64,000 nucleotides of DNA from Ardenticatenaceae bacterium (GCA_020634235.1 JACKCB010000001.1:868001-932000), one strand, 5' to 3'. Shown: positions 35,021 to 44,022, counted from the stretch's first letter. The notes: generated by a model not told the origin, from the sequence alone. Numbers and translations: made by a program.

Positions 35021-36289
35021 CTAAGGTGCCGGCTCCACGGCTTCTTCAACAGGAACCGCAACCGGCACCGTGTGATAGCCAGTTGCCGCATTGATCAACT
35101 GCTCGTCCGTTTTGGGCAGACCACGACCATCCGGGTTGTGGCAGCTTCGGCAAGCAAAGTCCAGCGACAACTGCGACAAAGCCGCTGACCCATCTTCGGA
35201 GAACTGGCCAATCTGCTGCGGGTCAATGGCCATCAGGTGGGTGCGGATATCCCCGGTAAACTGCTCCGGATCACCCACGGCGCTCTTGGTTACGCGAGGC
35301 ATATGGCAAGAGATACAGGCGATGTTGATCTCGCTGTGAACTTCATTAGGCCGATTATTAGCCTGCGCAAAGTGGCAGTTCTCGCAGGTTGTGCGCGTGG
35401 TCGGCTGGCCACTCTCCCGTAGTTGGACAACACCAGTGTGCGGATCATGACAGATGACGCAATCAATGGTTACATGCTTGCCCTGGAACAGCTCTTCATA
35501 CTGCTCATGGTGTTGGATGAAGCCATCGCTGGCGTTTACTTCTTCAATATCGCCGCGCGAATGGCATGATCCACACGCCTGGCTGTCGCGATCTACCAGC
35601 GGCCGGAAAGCCAGTGGGTTGTTGGCGTGGGCACTGCCCGGGCCATGACATTCCTCACATTGGATACCATCCAAAGCCCAGGTTCCTACAAGCCCTGGCA
35701 AGCCATTCTGGTTCCCTTGGGCCAGATAGCCGGTGGTATGGCAGGTGCCGCAATCGTAAGGCACTACTTCGCCAGGGTGGTAGGCTACCCAATCATTACC
35801 CAGCCCAAGTTCCTGGTTAAAGAGGTTAAACTGGGTTGTGGCATTCTCATCGGCACCGGTAATAATGAATCCTTCCTGGTCGATGAAGCGCGCTTTCCAG
35901 TTGTAGCCGCCGATAACATAGAGGATGTCGTCCCAGGTGTAGCCGTCTGGCGGATTGGGAACCGAACTGAAGGGGTATTCGGGTGGCTCGCCGTCTACGA
36001 CCTTGTTGAGTTTGAAGGGGTGGCCGCTCAAACTAAAGACGTCATAGATTTCCTGGTGACACTCGGCGCAGGCAGCTGATCCGATGAAGGTGGGGGCTTC
36101 AAAGCTAACGCCATCAGCCCCGGCCGGGCCAGAGGGACCCGCGGCACCATCACGCCCGGCCGGGCCGGGTGGGCCCTGTGCACCAGGAGGTCCTGCGGGG
36201 CCAGCTTCACCGGGGTCACCCTTGCAGGCCACCACCAGCAGCATCAGCAGCAGCATAGCCCCAATGGAAAGAATCTTGTTATGCCGCAT
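35021..36289 (-). CDS. Octahaem lipoprotein cytochrome with collagen-like stalk
   Basis: A 422-residue exported cytochrome. The lipobox VVAC gives Cys22 as lipid anchor. Residues 24-60 are about twelve uninterrupted Gly-X-Y triplets (GDPGEAGPAGPPGAQ...), a collagen-like segment. The haem region carries eight CXXCH sites: CAECH, CGTCH, CEECH, CGSCH, CVICH, CENCH, CISCH, CRSCH, and resembles the cytochrome c554-type fold. GGAGG is eight bases before the ATG. It is the first gene of the cluster. The collagen-like part may trimerise the protein and lift its haems from the membrane. Confidence 0.9.
   Translation of the reverse strand: MRHNKILSIGAMLLLMLLVVACKGDPGEAGPAGPPGAQGPPGPAGRDGAAGPSGPAGADGVSFEAPTFIGSAACAECHQEIYDVFSLSGHPFKLNKVVDGEPPEYPFSSVPNPPDGYTWDDILYVIGGYNWKARFIDQEGFIITGADENATTQFNLFNQELGLGNDWVAYHPGEVVPYDCGTCHTTGYLAQGNQNGLPGLVGTWALDGIQCEECHGPGSAHANNPLAFRPLVDRDSQACGSCHSRGDIEEVNASDGFIQHHEQYEELFQGKHVTIDCVICHDPHTGVVQLRESGQPTTRTTCENCHFAQANNRPNEVHSEINIACISCHMPRVTKSAVGDPEQFTGDIRTHLMAIDPQQIGQFSEDGSAALSQLSLDFACRSCHNPDGRGLPKTDEQLINAATGYHTVPVAVPVEEAVEPAP
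36110..36220 (-). repeat. Collagen-like Gly-X-Y coding repeat
   Basis: This segment encodes about twelve consecutive Gly-X-Y triplets directly after the lipidated Cys of the octahaem protein. It also contains two CCGGCCGG copies, so repeat growth by this motif could have helped build it. Confidence 0.85.
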
Positions 36290-36632
36290 CTACCTATCCT
36301 CCAAACACAGGATTGTGCCTGCCAACGGTTAAAAGATATGGAAACACCTTACACTTCACAGCGCACGGCGTTCAACAGAAACGCTTTTATTGGCTTAGCA
36401 ACAGAACAGGCAAGTTGGACAAAGGTCCAGATGGTGTATGAGTGGCGGTCGAAGAAGCGGTCGTTATGTCGGTTGTAGAGAAGACGTAGTCGATGAAACT
36501 ATAACGAAACCTGTGTTGCAGTGTCCCCAGTTTATCAGAAGCACGAGTAATTGAAACATTACGTTAGACACATCAATTTTATGACATCCATCACCTGCAA
36601 GCAAACGGCGGCCGGCCGGCCACGGGAGACCT
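36290..36632. other. Upstream region of the multihaem cluster
   Basis: 343 bases without a gene, between phosphoglucomutase (minus) and the octahaem gene. It has the GGAGG of the octahaem gene, AT-rich DNA near 36340-36580 and an FNR-like box at 36581. No terminator for phosphoglucomutase was seen. Confidence 0.6.
36581..36594. promoter_or_regulatory. FNR-like box upstream of multihaem genes
   Basis: ATGACATCCATCAC differs by two bases from the right arm of the palindrome at 26173-26211 (ATGACATTTATCAC). It sits about 290 bases before the octahaem start. Confidence 0.4.
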
Positions 36633-38291
36633 TCACAGGCCCGACGCCTGAAAAGCGGCGCTGACAATGGCCTGCGCCTCGGCCTGGATCTGCTGCAGGT
36701 GCTCCGATCCCCTGAAGCTTTCGGCGTATATCTTGTAGATTTCCTCAGTGCCGGAAGGACGGGCCGCAAACCAGCCGTTGGCCGTTACCACCTTCAGGCC
36801 ACCAATAGGGGCATTGTTGGCCGGGGCGCGGGTTAGCCGGGCCAGGATTGGTTCGCCGGCCAATGTTTGCGCCTTCACCATGTCGGGCGACAGCTCTTGC
36901 AGCACTGCTTTTTGGGCCGCGTTGGCCGGGGCGTCGCTGCGCTGGTAGACGGGGCGGCCAAATCGGCGCTCCAGATCGCGGTAATGCTCGCCCGGGTCCC
37001 GGCCGGTGCGGGCCGTGATCTCCGCCGCCAACAGGTCCATGATGAGGCCATCCTTGTCCGTGGTCCACACCGTGCCATCCTGGCGCAAGAAGGAGGCTCC
37101 GGCGCTCTCCTCACCACCAAAGCCATACGAACCATCGATCAACCCATCTACGAACCATTTGAAGCCCACAGGCACTTCGGCCAGGCGGCGGCCCAGATGC
37201 GCCGCCACGCGGTCGATCATGCTGCTGGAAACCAGGGTTTTGCCCACGGCGGCACTGGCCGGCCACCCCGGCCGGTGCTGGAAAAGATACCAGATGGCCA
37301 CCGCCAGGTAATGGTTGGGGTTTAGCAGCCCGCTGCTGCGGGTGACAATGCCATGCCGGTCATAATCCGGGTCATTGCCAAAGGCAACGTCAAACTGGTC
37401 CTTCAGCCCGATCAGGCTGGCCATGGCATAGGGGGAAGAGCAATCCATGCGGATTTTGCCATCCTTGTCCAGGGTCATGAAGGAAAAAGTGGGGTCAACG
37501 GCCCGGTTCACCAGGGTCAGGTCCAGCCCATACTGCTCGGCAATTGGTTCCCAATAGGCAATACCCGCGCCGCCCATGGGGTCCACGCCAATTTTCAGCC
37601 CGGCCGCGGCAATCGCCGCCATGTCGATCACCTGGGCCAGATCGGCTACGTAGGGGGTGATGTAGTTATAGCGATGAACATTGCCGGCCTGCATGGCCTG
37701 GCGGAGTGGCAAACGGCGCACGCCCTGTAGGCCGCTGTCCAGCAGTTGGTTGGCGCGCCGGGCGATGCGTTGGGTGGTCTCGGTCCCGGCCGGGCCGCCA
37801 GATGGCGGGTTGTACTTAAAGCCGCCGTCATCGGGTGGGTTGTGCGATGGGGTAATGACCACCCCATCCGCCTGCCCCCCCGGCCGGGCCTGGTCCCGAT
37901 TGTAGGTCAAAATAGCATGCGAGATAACCGGCGTAGGTGTGTAGCCCAGGTCGGCGTCTATCATCAACGTGACCTCATTGGCCGCAAACACCTCAATCGC
38001 CGTGGCCAGCGCCGCTTCCGACAAGGCGTGGGTATCCATGCCCATGAACAACGGGCCACCAATGCCCTCTTCGCGCCGCATTTCGGCAATGGCCTGGCAC
38101 ACGGCCAGGATATGGTGCTCGTTAAAGGTCTGCTTTAGGGAGGACCCGCGATGGCCAGAGGTGCCAAACGCCACGCGCTGCCCCGGCCGGGTTGGCTCAG
38201 GCTGGTAGGTGTAGTATGCGGAAACAAGGCGGGGGACGTTGATGAGGGACTCAGGGGGGGCCGGGTGCCCGGCCAGCGGATGGGTAGCCAT
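36633..38291 (-). CDS. pgm: Phosphoglucomutase (alpha-D-glucose phosphate)
   Basis: A 552-residue enzyme that interconverts glucose 1- and 6-phosphate. Motifs in order: FGTSGHRG at 42-49, the active serine loop TPSHNPPDDGG (Ser149), metal-binding GNDPDYDRHG, and sugar-binding GGEESAG; the phosphate-binding tail ARPSGTEE is near the C-terminus. Length matches E. coli Pgm (546). The ATG at 38291 has AGGAG eight bases before it; earlier codons are rejected. It supplies sugar phosphates for glycogen or envelope sugars such as the RfbB product. Confidence 0.95.
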   Translation of the reverse strand: MATHPLAGHPAPPESLINVPRLVSAYYTYQPEPTRPGQRVAFGTSGHRGSSLKQTFNEHHILAVCQAIAEMRREEGIGGPLFMGMDTHALSEAALATAIEVFAANEVTLMIDADLGYTPTPVISHAILTYNRDQARPGGQADGVVITPSHNPPDDGGFKYNPPSGGPAGTETTQRIARRANQLLDSGLQGVRRLPLRQAMQAGNVHRYNYITPYVADLAQVIDMAAIAAAGLKIGVDPMGGAGIAYWEPIAEQYGLDLTLVNRAVDPTFSFMTLDKDGKIRMDCSSPYAMASLIGLKDQFDVAFGNDPDYDRHGIVTRSSGLLNPNHYLAVAIWYLFQHRPGWPASAAVGKTLVSSSMIDRVAAHLGRRLAEVPVGFKWFVDGLIDGSYGFGGEESAGASFLRQDGTVWTTDKDGLIMDLLAAEITARTGRDPGEHYRDLERRFGRPVYQRSDAPANAAQKAVLQELSPDMVKAQTLAGEPILARLTRAPANNAPIGGLKVVTANGWFAARPSGTEEIYKIYAESFRGSEHLQQIQAEAQAIVSAAFQASGL

Positions 38292-38375
38292 GTCGAACTC
38301 CTTGTTGATGCCATTGCCAGACAGGTGAGGAGTATAAGCCACCCGGCCGGGAAAGCAAGCCCCGGCACAAAAAAA

Positions 38376-38417
38376 GCCAGCAGGCCCCACCAGATACATC
38401 TGGCAGCGCCTGCCGGC
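38376..38417 (-). terminator. Terminator of the 54-aa membrane protein gene
   Basis: GCCAGCAGGC (38376-38385) pairs with GCCTGCCGGC (38408-38417) with one wobble; an inner CCAGAT/ATCTGG stem extends it. Seven T residues follow on the minus strand (38369-38375). It lies 58 bases after the small gene and before pgm. Confidence 0.8.
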
Positions 38418-38474
38418 TGCGCATTGCTAATAGCGTTCAGGGCCTGGCCAGACCCCGTCGCCGGGTCGCTTCGT

Positions 38475-38639
38475 CTAGCGGATTACCAGCCGCCCTTTCT
38501 GCTGTTCCCGTTCCTGGGCATCCCAATGGTCGGAAATCCGGTTCATCAGGTAACCAATGCCCAAGACAATTAGAACAGGCATAACGCAACGGAGCGCGAA
38601 CAATCCACCAACAATAAGTGTGCCTTCAAACGGATTCAT
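38475..38639 (-). CDS. Small single-helix membrane protein
   Basis: A 54-residue open frame with GGAGG seven bases before its ATG and its own terminator downstream, so it is a genuine small gene. A helix covers about residues 8-32; a polar tail NRISDHWDAQEREQQKG follows. It is not recognised. Its promoter region is also the AT-rich area at 38640-38760. Confidence 0.7.
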   Translation of the reverse strand: MNPFEGTLIVGGLFALRCVMPVLIVLGIGYLMNRISDHWDAQEREQQKGRLVIR

Positions 38640-38812
38640 CGGTTACCTCCACTATGTTACCTTAGTCTCTGAAGCACTTGCTTCATCTAACTACATCATA
38701 GAGGATCTATCCGTCCCATTCTATTCGGAAATTTAACCATCTTTTGTATGGGTAGTTCCACCCACCCGAACCCCGCCTGCCCCACCAGGTACCCATCCCC
38801 CCGGCCGGGCGA

Positions 38813-39487
38813 TCACCCATCCAGCTCAATCAACCCCTGGCGCAGTGCATACTTCACCAGCTCAATCCGGCTGTGCAGGTGCAGCTTACTCATGATATTC
38901 TCGCGGTGCCGGTCCACGGTCTTCACACTAATGCCCAATTGCAGGGCGATCTCCTGATTGGTCAGCCCGCCGGCAATCTGAATCAGCACCTCTTGTTCGC
39001 GGGGGGTTAGGGATTCGCTGTCGCTCCCGGCCGGGGTATCTCCCGCACTCGCCCGCTCCAAATAGTCCCGCACCAGCTTATTTGCCAACGACGGGTACAA
39101 AAACACATCCCCGCCATAAACCGTGCGAATGGCCGTCACCAACTCATCCGGTGCGGCCCGCTTGGGCACATAACCCGATGCCCCCGCCTGCAGCATCTCA
39201 AAGAAATACTGGTCATCCTCATACATCGTCAGCGCCAGCACCTGGGTCTCAGGCCAACGCTCCTTTATCTGCCGCGTGGCCTCAATACCATTCATATCCG
39301 GCATTTGCACGTCCATCAGCACCACGTCCGGCCGGTGCTGGGTTACCAGGCGCACCGCCTCGGCCCCGCTTTGCGCCTCAGCCACAATCACCATATCCGG
39401 CCGGGTCTCCAGCAGCATCCGCAGCCCAGACCGCACCACCACATGATCATCAACCAACAACAGCTTGATCTTGTCTGGTTCGCTCAT
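38813..39487 (-). CDS. NarL/LuxR-type response regulator
   Basis: A 224-residue regulator: receiver with Asp13-Asp14 and phospho-site Asp59 (VLMDVQMP), and LuxR-type helix-turn-helix at about residues 158-215 (LTPREQEVLIQIAGGLTNQEIA). It starts inside the 3' end of the kinase gene, so the pair is co-translated. A GTG four codons earlier is possible; the ATG has AAGGG about four bases upstream. Target genes are unknown. Confidence 0.93.
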   Translation of the reverse strand: MSEPDKIKLLLVDDHVVVRSGLRMLLETRPDMVIVAEAQSGAEAVRLVTQHRPDVVLMDVQMPDMNGIEATRQIKERWPETQVLALTMYEDDQYFFEMLQAGASGYVPKRAAPDELVTAIRTVYGGDVFLYPSLANKLVRDYLERASAGDTPAGSDSESLTPREQEVLIQIAGGLTNQEIALQLGISVKTVDRHRENIMSKLHLHSRIELVKYALRQGLIELDG

Positions 39488-41582
39488 CACGCCCTTCACT
39501 CGTCTTCAAAGGAATCACCACATCAACCGTCGTCCCTGCGCCCGGCACCGAATGCACGTTCAACCGGCCATCCACCAGGGCCACCCGCTCCTGCATCCCC
39601 AGCAGTCCCCACGCTCGCCGGTCATTATGGCTCCCGTGCAGAACCTGCTCCGGGTCAAACCCCCGGCCATCATCAGTAATCAACATCGTCAGCGCATCCT
39701 CACCAAAATCAAGCCGCATCCGCACCCTCTGCGCCTGGGCATGCTTGGCAACATTGGTCAGCGCCTCTTGCGCCACGCGGAACGCAACCGTCTCAATATC
39801 CGCTTTCAGCCGTTCCCGCCGGCCGGAAACGCTAAACGACACCGGCACCCCGGTCCGCTCCGTAAACGCCGCCACCTGCCCCTGCAGCGCCGGCAGCAGT
39901 CCCAAGTCATCCAACACCGACGGCCGCAAATCACTAACCAGGTCGCGCAGCTCCTCCAGCGCCTGGGCATTCAACTGCCGCAGCGCCGTCAACTGCATTT
40001 GCGCCCGCTCCGGATCCGTTTTCACATGCTCCCCAATCGCCGCCAGTCGCAGTCCCAGGCCAGTCAGCATCTGGCCAATGCCATCATGCAGTTCACGGGC
40101 AATGCGCTGCCGTTCCCCTTCCTGCGCCGCCACCACGCGGTGCAGCAGTTCACCGCGCAGCACCTCGCGCGCCTGCACCTCCTGGTACAAAGCGGCATTA
40201 TTCATCGCCAGGCTTAACTGGTCGGCTGTGGTACGCATCAAGCTGAAATCGCGCCTGGTAAACGGCGCGACATCTGGCTCTAGCACCATGGCCAGGCAAC
40301 CCACCGTCACCTCCCGATTCACCAAGGGCAGCCCAATAAGGCACACCTTGTCCCCGGGCAAAAGCGTGCCCGAATCAATGCCCGACGCTTCGGTCTCCAA
40401 CAGCGTCAGGATATCTACCCGGTTGCAATAGGCTGGCCGGCCGGTACTCAGCACCTTTTCAGCCGTCATCTCCGCCCGGTCCCGGCGAAACGCCTCCTCA
40501 GCAATGCCGTCAAAGCCCGATGCCGCCGCCCAGGTTGGCAAATGGCCGCTCCCCCGTGGCAAGAAAACAGCCCCGGCAATCACGTTGGGCACCCGCACCA
40601 CAATCTCCTCAACTGCCTGCCCCAACAACGTCTCCTGATCCAGCGTGGTCGCCAGTTTACGCGTCAGATCAAACAGAACCGATAGATCCTGTACTGCCAG
40701 GCGCAGCTCCTGGTTCAGCGCCTCTTTCTCCGCGCTGGCCTTGTGTTCAATCGCCAGGGCCTCGCGTTGGGCCGCCAACTGCGCTTTTTGCGCCTGAGCC
40801 AGGTGACGCTGCCGTTCCACTTCAAAAGCCCGAAAAGCACGAATAAGGAATAGGGTCAGCAATCCGGCCATCACCGCCCGCAAGATTTGCACCGGAAAAT
40901 GAAACACCTGAAAGAACAGCTCAGCATTGATGACGTTGGACGGGAAGAGAATGCTGGGCCTGGGAAAAGCCTGCCCCACCACACCATAGATAAACAACGC
41001 CACGGCCGCCAACACCAGGTCGCGCCCATAGCGCGACATGCCCCGGGCGGCAAAGGAACGTCGCTCCAACAACAGCGCCCAGGAGGCCAGCAGTGCGCCC
41101 GGAATGGCCAGCACGTAACGCGTCAGCACGTCTACCACGGTAACACATTCGTCAATGCACAAATCATAGATGCGAAAGGTGAGTAGGACACTGGCCAGCC
41201 AGACGAAGATCAGTCCGCCCACCCAGCCAAAAATCACCCGCCGCTGCTGGCGGGCCTGATAATCGCCGGTTTGCAGCAGAAGAATGCCAAACACAATGAG
41301 CAGGAGGAAGGAAACAGCCAGCAGCAGCAAGCGCAGCACGTCGACGTACAGGTTGGCGGTCCCGGCCGGGTTGATGCGTTCGTACATCTCCAGCCATTCG
41401 TGAAAGCCGTGCAAGAAGCCAAAGCCGGCCAGCGGCGCCATGGCCCGCACAATGCGGAACTCAGAGGTGCGCCCCGATTCCAGCCATACCGCCAGCCCCA
41501 GGCTAAAAAAGGCCAGCCCGTAAAAAAAATAAACCGCGGTGATGTTCCGCTCAAAAAACGCCGCTAATGTGTCCATGACCAT
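39450..41582 (-). CDS. Seven-helix sensor histidine kinase with GAF domain
   Basis: A 710-residue kinase. Seven hydrophobic segments lie within residues 15-250 as a membrane sensor (7TMR-like). A coiled coil at about 251-300 leads to a GAF domain (about 301-465), a HisKA_3 helix with His499 in ARELHDGIGQM, and an HATPase domain at about 595-690 (DDGRGFDP, GLLGMQER). The downstream regulator overlaps it. The membrane domain probably senses an envelope or lipid-soluble signal; the ligand is unknown. Confidence 0.9.
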   Translation of the reverse strand: MVMDTLAAFFERNITAVYFFYGLAFFSLGLAVWLESGRTSEFRIVRAMAPLAGFGFLHGFHEWLEMYERINPAGTANLYVDVLRLLLLAVSFLLLIVFGILLLQTGDYQARQQRRVIFGWVGGLIFVWLASVLLTFRIYDLCIDECVTVVDVLTRYVLAIPGALLASWALLLERRSFAARGMSRYGRDLVLAAVALFIYGVVGQAFPRPSILFPSNVINAELFFQVFHFPVQILRAVMAGLLTLFLIRAFRAFEVERQRHLAQAQKAQLAAQREALAIEHKASAEKEALNQELRLAVQDLSVLFDLTRKLATTLDQETLLGQAVEEIVVRVPNVIAGAVFLPRGSGHLPTWAAASGFDGIAEEAFRRDRAEMTAEKVLSTGRPAYCNRVDILTLLETEASGIDSGTLLPGDKVCLIGLPLVNREVTVGCLAMVLEPDVAPFTRRDFSLMRTTADQLSLAMNNAALYQEVQAREVLRGELLHRVVAAQEGERQRIARELHDGIGQMLTGLGLRLAAIGEHVKTDPERAQMQLTALRQLNAQALEELRDLVSDLRPSVLDDLGLLPALQGQVAAFTERTGVPVSFSVSGRRERLKADIETVAFRVAQEALTNVAKHAQAQRVRMRLDFGEDALTMLITDDGRGFDPEQVLHGSHNDRRAWGLLGMQERVALVDGRLNVHSVPGAGTTVDVVIPLKTSEGRDERTRQDQAVVG

Positions 41583-41731
41583 TGCCGAATAGCTTAGTCC
41601 TTTTTGCCACAGAGTTCAAGCCGGCCGCTCCTACCCGGATACAGACATCGGCCTGGTGGCCATCGTACCCTATCTGCTCTGGCACTGCCAGGAACCGCCG
41701 CCTGGGCCACGCCCCGGCCGGGTCCAGGCTA

Positions 41732-41944
41732 TCAGGTACAGACCCCACCATCGGGCGTGTAATGGCACACCGCACACGTCAACCGGAACTGGCTGTCGTA
41801 ATCCAGCACCCCCTGCTGGCATTCCGGACATCGCTCCCCCGGCCGGGACGCAGGCCGCGCATCCGCGTCAGGCGGCACCGCCTGCCACCAAAAACAGGCG
41901 TCAGGACTGGCGGCGTCATAGTCGTCGGTCTGTGGCTTGCTCAT
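41732..41944 (-). CDS. Small zinc-ribbon-like protein
   Basis: A 70-residue protein with paired Cys motifs CPEC and CAVC 19 residues apart, as in a zinc ribbon. The N-terminal half is acidic with FWWQAVPP. The ribosome site is weak. It could be a real small gene or a fortuitous frame; the spacing of the Cys pairs supports the first. It lies upstream of the large kinase gene and divergent from the Feo operon. Confidence 0.6.
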   Translation of the reverse strand: MSKPQTDDYDAASPDACFWWQAVPPDADARPASRPGERCPECQQGVLDYDSQFRLTCAVCHYTPDGGVCT

Positions 41945-42045
41945 CAGCCTACCATACGCCGACCCGGCCGGGCAAACAACTGACCATTGTCACCTCAAAA
42001 GCGTGATTTAGCACACTAGAGGCTTCCCTTTTTCACACATTTCGT

Positions 42046-42051
42046 TATAAT
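42046..42051 (+). promoter_or_regulatory. -10 element of the iron uptake operon
   Basis: TATAAT lies 58 bases before the DtxR-FeoA start. No clear -35 is found at the usual distance (best TTCCCT, 16 bases upstream), which would suit a regulated promoter. Confidence 0.55.
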
Positions 42052-42109
42052 AGCTAAAAAAAGATTTCGATGAACCAAAATTATTGCCGGACAACCCTGG
42101 AGTCCACAC

Positions 42110-43177
42110 ATGCCTGATCCAATCTTGCTCTTCACCACCACCTTGCTGGCAGTTGGCCTGGCCTGGTGGCTCTTTCGCCCCGGCCGGGGGCGGTTCTGGC
42201 AGTGGCGGCGCATGCGCCTCATGGCCGGCCGCATGCTCACCGAAGACGCCCTCAAACATATCCACCGCTGCGAACGCCAGGGGCACACCCCCACCATCGA
42301 AAGCCTGGCCGGCGCGCTGGAAACCCCCGGCGACGAAATCGCCCGGCTGCTGGACGAAATGGCCGGCAACGGCCTGGTCACCGTCAACAGCAACGGCTTC
42401 CACCTCACCCCGGCCGGGCGCGAATACGCCCTGCACATCATCCGCGCCCACCGCCTGTGGGAACGCTACCTGGCCGACAAAACCGGCTTCGACGAAGCAG
42501 AGTGGCACGAACTGGCCGAACGGCAAGAACACCTGCTAGACCCGGCCGGGGCCGACGCCCTGGCCAGCCAGCTCGGCAACCCCATCTACGACCCCCACGG
42601 CGACCCCATCCCCACCGCCGGCGGCGAACTCGTCGCCCACGGCGGCATCCCCCTCCCCGGCGCACCCCTGGACACCCCCCTGCAAATCGTCCATCTGGAA
42701 GACGAACCAGAAGCTGTCTTCGCCCAACTGGTGGCCGAAGGCTTACACCCCGGCCTGCCCATCCGCCTGCTAGAGCGCACCCCCCAGCGGCTGCGCTTCT
42801 GGGCCAACGAAGATGAACACCTGCTGGCCCCCATCGTCGCCGCCAACATCTCCGTCGTGCCCCTCCCCGCCAATGTCAAGCTAGACCCGGCCGGGGTCGA
42901 ACCCCTGGCCAACCTACAGCCCGGCGACACCGCCCGCGTTGTCAGCCTCTCGCCTGCCCTGCGCGGCAGCGAGCGCCGCCGCTTCATGGACCTGGGCATC
43001 CTGCCCGGCACCCAGCTCACCGCCGAACTCGTCAGCGCCGGCGGCGACCCCACCGCCTACCTCATCCGCGGCGCACTCATCGCCCTGCGCCGCGAACAGG
43101 CCCAACACATCAAAGTCCGCCGCCAGACCGCAACCGAAACAACACCGCCATCCAACGGCACAGCCCCCAGAGCATAA
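42110..43177 (+). CDS. Membrane-anchored DtxR-type repressor fused to FeoA
   Basis: A 355-residue fusion. A helix at about residues 5-21 is followed by a winged helix-turn-helix at 40-105 (LTEDALKHIHRC...LAGALETPGDEIARLL), then a DtxR dimerisation/metal region (AHRLWERYLADKTGF, GNPIYDPHGDPIPT). A first SH3/FeoA-like domain covers about 178-255 and a second clear FeoA domain 275-345 (GDTARVVSL, RFMDLGILPGT). It should sense Fe(II) or Mn(II) and act on DNA while tethered to the membrane, beside FeoB. It overlaps no gene but is six bases before the GTPase. Confidence 0.85.
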   Translation: MPDPILLFTTTLLAVGLAWWLFRPGRGRFWQWRRMRLMAGRMLTEDALKHIHRCERQGHTPTIESLAGALETPGDEIARLLDEMAGNGLVTVNSNGFHLTPAGREYALHIIRAHRLWERYLADKTGFDEAEWHELAERQEHLLDPAGADALASQLGNPIYDPHGDPIPTAGGELVAHGGIPLPGAPLDTPLQIVHLEDEPEAVFAQLVAEGLHPGLPIRLLERTPQRLRFWANEDEHLLAPIVAANISVVPLPANVKLDPAGVEPLANLQPGDTARVVSLSPALRGSERRRFMDLGILPGTQLTAELVSAGGDPTAYLIRGALIALRREQAQHIKVRRQTATETTPPSNGTAPRA

Positions 43178-43182
43178 GAACC

Positions 43183-44022
43183 ATGGCCCAAACAACCACC
43201 TCATCCACCTGCGAAAGCTGCCCCGTCCATCACGCCGCCAACCTGCAAAAGCTGGGCGTCGACATGACCGACTGGGACTACGTCGTCGCCCTGGCCGGCA
43301 ACCCCAACACCGGCAAAAGCACCGTCTTCAATGCCCTCACCGGGCTGCGGCAGCACACCGGCAACTGGCCCGGCAAAACCGTTACCCGCGCCGAGGGTGG
43401 CTTCAGCTACGGCGACCGGCGCTTCAAGCTGGTCGATCTGCCCGGCACCTACTCGCTCCTCTCCACCAGCCTGGACGAAGAGGTCGCCCGCGACTTCATC
43501 CTCTTCGGCCAGCCCGACGTCACCGTCATCGTCGTAGACGCCACCCGCCTGGAGCGCAACCTCAACCTCGTCCTGCAAATCCTGGAGATCACCGACCGGG
43601 CCGTACTCTGCCTCAACCTGATGGACGAGGCCGCCCGCCACAAGCTGCAAGTAGACGACCGCCGCCTGGCCCGCGACCTGGGCATCCCCGTAGTGCCCAC
43701 CGCCGCCCGCTACCGCCGGGGGCTTAACGAGATGCTGCAAGCGATCTACGAAGTGGCCGAAGGGAAAACCGTCTGCAAACCACACCGCATCCAAAGCGAA
43801 TCACCGGCCATTCGCCACGCCGTGGCCCGGCTGGTGCAGCAGTTGCAGGCCCACTTCCCCAACCTGCCCAATGCCCGCTGGGTCGCCCTGCGCCTGCTCG
43901 ACGGCGACCAGCGCATCATCGATGCCGTCAACCGTGGCGAACTGGGTGACCTGACCCAGGCCAGCAGCCAGGAGCAGCTTGCCAGTTGGGTGGCCAATGC
44001 CGCCACCCCGGCCGGTACATGA
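43183..44022 (+). CDS. feoB: FeoB N-terminal GTPase (separate subunit)
   Basis: A 279-residue cytosolic G protein. G1 is GNPNTGKST at 39-47, G3 DLPG at 85-88, and G4 NLMD at 145-148; switch segment TGNWPGKTV is typical of FeoB. The C-terminal part matches the FeoB helical insertion domain. The N-terminus adds CESCPVHH, a possible metal site. The membrane part is encoded by the next gene, so FeoB is split here. It drives ferrous iron uptake with the permease. Confidence 0.92.
   Translation: MAQTTTSSTCESCPVHHAANLQKLGVDMTDWDYVVALAGNPNTGKSTVFNALTGLRQHTGNWPGKTVTRAEGGFSYGDRRFKLVDLPGTYSLLSTSLDEEVARDFILFGQPDVTVIVVDATRLERNLNLVLQILEITDRAVLCLNLMDEAARHKLQVDDRRLARDLGIPVVPTAARYRRGLNEMLQAIYEVAEGKTVCKPHRIQSESPAIRHAVARLVQQLQAHFPNLPNARWVALRLLDGDQRIIDAVNRGELGDLTQASSQEQLASWVANAATPAGT

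Noticed and set aside
30131..36289. Nitrite or hydroxylamine reductase operon
   Set aside because: No CXXCK catalytic haem and no NrfA- or Hao-like signature was seen among the 32 haem sites.
39465..40431. Long plus-strand open frames opposite the sensor kinase
   Set aside because: They are codon shadows of the GC-rich kinase gene and show no family motifs.
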